Below are positions 62,000 through 64,000 of a stretch of 64,000 bases of DNA, one piece after another; position 1 is the first letter of the stretch, and each line of letters opens with the position of its first letter. Origin of the DNA: Sipunculus nudus. Taxonomy: Eukaryota > Annelida > Sipuncula > Golfingiida > Sipunculidae. The stretch is taken from NCBI GenBank assembly GCA_026874595.1, contig CM049316.1, positions 32,595,339-32,659,338 on the forward strand, written 5' to 3'. The translations under genes were made by a program, and so were the position numbers. A model generated the notes under the pieces. The model was not told where the DNA came from and did no database searches. It saw nothing but the letters and a program-made list of their open reading frames with translations.

Positions 62000-62440
62000 A
62001 CTAGGGACCTATGGGTCCATCTGTCCATCCACATCAGGGTTATTGTAAATAAACTAATTTGTAAATAATGGGCCCTGTGACCTTAACCTTTGACCTTGTG
62101 ATGACCAAAATTAAAAAAAAATTCCCCTCTTGGCAGGTGAGCAATACCTGGAAGATTGAAGGTTTGTAATGAAATGTTAAGCTTATAATGTATCCACATT
62201 TTTTTTAAAGAAATGCTTCCTGTGACCTTGACCTTTGACTTCATGACCCCAAAATCAATAACGTTCTTGCTTAAGTGGTGGTCCGATTCCAGTCAAGATT
62301 GAAAATCATATGTCAATCCAAACTGGAGTTATCAGCTGGAAAGAAATTTGCAGATGAACAGATGGACAAATAGACGGGACAGACGAACAGACGGACGGAA
62401 AGGTTGATTACTATAGGTCCCTCAATTTTAATCAATATAC
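62000..62440 (+). mobile_element. Helentron-like element C (GTGACCTTGACCTTTGACC repeat)
   Basis: Two units of 145 bp start TGTGACCTTAACCTTTGACC (62076) and TGTGACCTTGACCTTTGACT (62221). They are followed by a GACGGGACAGACGAACAGAC microsatellite (about 62374) and GATTACTATAGGTCCCTC, with no clear stem-loop remaining. The layout matches elements A and B although the unit sequences differ. Confidence 0.5.
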
Positions 62441-62649
62441 ACACCGGCTTTCGGGACTTTAGATGGAACGAAAGCTGAGAAACTGACATGATTGTAGTAA
62501 CTTTATAATCCAAAAAATAGGAAAAGAATCGTAAAAATTAGAATAAAATGCAGGTGGCGCATTAGTCTTCAGGAACTGATGAAAAAGTTTATTTATTTAG
62601 TTATTTAGATAATGAAGCATTTGTATATATTTTAAAATCGTTTTGGGGG

Positions 62650-62830
62650 GTACTTCCAAGATATAGATCGCAGCGACCTTATTTTAGGTTTCCAAGGAGA
62701 AGTTTTTCGGTCCAGCGGTTACGATTTGTGTCCTGTTAACGGACTGACAGACAGACAGACGGAGGGACGGACGACGAACATTAGTGATGGCTATAGCTCA
62801 GATGACTTTAAGTCATCTGAGCTAAAAATC
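62650..62830 (+). mobile_element. Helentron-like 3' end with perfect 15-bp hairpin
   Basis: GTTAACGGACTGACAGACAG and GGAGGGACGGACG are followed by AGTGATGGCTA and a 31-base hairpin (62794-62824) whose arms, starting TAGCTCAGATGACTT, pair perfectly over 15 bp around one base, then AAAAATC. It is the best-preserved 3' terminus of this kind in the window. Confidence 0.6.
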
Positions 62831-62834
62831 ACTG

Positions 62835-63355
62835 CATGCCTTTGTTTATGATTTGGATTTTGCTCTGATCAAATCATAAATTGTGTAGGAGTAGTCAATC
62901 ACAATTTCATATTATACTTCATAAAACATGCCAAAACAGAGTAAAATGTTGGTTCAGTGTCTCAATTGCACGGAGGGGGCACTGGCCTCAGTGTGAACAT
63001 GACCGAGCTATTCATTTGTAAGTAAATTTGAAAACACTGATTGATGAAAACATTTTGGCCTGGTGACCCCTGTACGACTCATTGTGAAACCACACAATAG
63101 CGAATAGCATGGCCCACAGCATCGACCCTGTGACCACCAGGCTGAGGTAACTGACATCGTTAGTTTTTTTACACGGGCACTGGTAAATCTTGTAAAACAA
63201 TTTTACGTGCACGATTACTTTATCTATGATCATACATCGGTTTCAATCTTGGGGCAACGTGAAAGATCGAAGGTCTTGTACTCAATTTGCTTCTCCGCGA
63301 CTGATTCACGCAGTATCTGGGTAATGAGGACAATGAACAGATGATGGTGTGAGTT
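62835..63355. other. No gene recognised
   Basis: Two short minus-strand open frames (63012-63233, 63220-63450) show no family motif. Confidence 0.4.
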
Positions 63356-63359
63356 TGAA

Positions 63360-63620
63360 TACACATGGTAAAAGGCTCAGCTCTCTCTGCTGACGACCCG
63401 GATTTGATCCCTTGAGTTACCACGAGAGTGGGTTTGAGTGGCCCGTCCAAGGTCGGTTTTTTCCGGTTCCTCTGATTCCCCCCCCCCCCCTTATTGACTA
63501 CCGAACGCCGTCATCCTAGCCATAAAGGGTGCCTCGTATTAGTTGTCGTGCGACTAGTTGTACAATTAATCTGTTTTAAATTTATAAAGTTTATCATGTT
63601 GCAGAAAGCAGTGATGTTTG
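63360..63620 (+). repeat. SINE core copy 4, with B-box-like head
   Basis: A head with CCCGGATTTGATCCC at B-box position is followed by GTGGGTTTGAGTGGCCCGTC, CAAGGTCGGTTTTTTCCGG, a C-run and GTGCCTCGTATTAGTTGTCG. It matches copies at 1545 and 7330 in block order. Confidence 0.62.
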
Positions 63621-63624
63621 ACAT

Positions 63625-64000
63625 GTTCCCATTTATACCATGTTTCTGTTATTTTTTTATTTATTTTTTTTTTTTACAGTATTTATTCACCACGAAATGG
63701 AAGCAGAACATTTATTCTTATTGGAAACATATTGGAAAAGTCACGTGACAGTATTAGGTACATTTGAAAAATATAACAGCTAATATTTCAGGTTATGTAA
63801 TAAATCGTAATGCTCTAACATACTCTAAAAATGCTATATATAGCGACTTTGGCCTGTAGTCCCCTGTCCCTCAACTAAACCTTGGCCAGTTCCAGTTAAA
63901 ATCGTCTTTATACCGGCCCCTGGCAACCATAGCGTGTTTAAATAAACGTATCAATGTATGCATTTATATATTTTAATAAGGTATAGCATTTGTACGATAT
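63625..64000. other. No gene recognised
   Basis: T-rich and AT-rich sequence to the window end, with nothing identifiable. Confidence 0.4.

Overview
This window is eukaryotic nuclear DNA, most likely from a marine mollusc (bivalve or gastropod). The evidence is low gene density, AT-rich sequence, introns with GT/AG borders, many long (AT)n arrays, several tRNA-derived SINE families and, above all, several elements built like the bivalve pearl/CvA repeats (non-autonomous Helentrons). The phylum is inferred from repeat architecture only. No rRNA gene, intact tRNA gene, CRISPR array or bacterial-style operon was seen.

One host protein gene is well supported. It lies on the minus strand between about 11363 and 6529. 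It has three coding exons (11322-11149, 10181-10058, 6987-6545) with compatible phases and good splice sites, and encodes a complete DUF218 (YdcF/SanA/ElyC-type) protein of about 246 aa, or 221 aa from an internal start. Intron 1 is about 0.97 kb. Intron 2 is about 3.07 kb and has taken up a SINE, a probable hAT-type MITE and the end of another repeat.

The rest is a record of mobile DNA. 5.5-6.4 kb: a pearl-like Helentron with three ~143-bp repeats, then an inverted pair of Penelope-like termini between (AT)n tracts. 16.9-18.7 kb: a possible GGCGTANCCAGG-ended transposon. 22.1-24.4 kb: a nest of three elements. 36, 46.9 and 47.4 kb: GGACTCG-rich repeats. 38.7-39.2 kb: a reversed pearl-like copy. 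51.2-52.9 kb: a decayed non-LTR retrotransposon. 53.1, 55.5-56.1 and 61.5 kb: MITEs with terminal inverted repeats. 62.0-62.8 kb: two more Helentron-like elements. tRNA-derived SINEs are scattered throughout. Small features include five perfect AP-1 sites in a 62-bp tandem repeat (30.0 kb), a full CTCF consensus match (43.28 kb) and DR1-type nuclear-receptor half-site pairs carried by the pearl-like repeats.

Most other open frames are chance products of AT arrays or non-coding DNA. I found no multi-gene system. The items most worth a second look are the intron-bearing DUF218 gene with its cysteine-rich N-terminus, the Penelope snap-back termini and the nested Helentron cluster.
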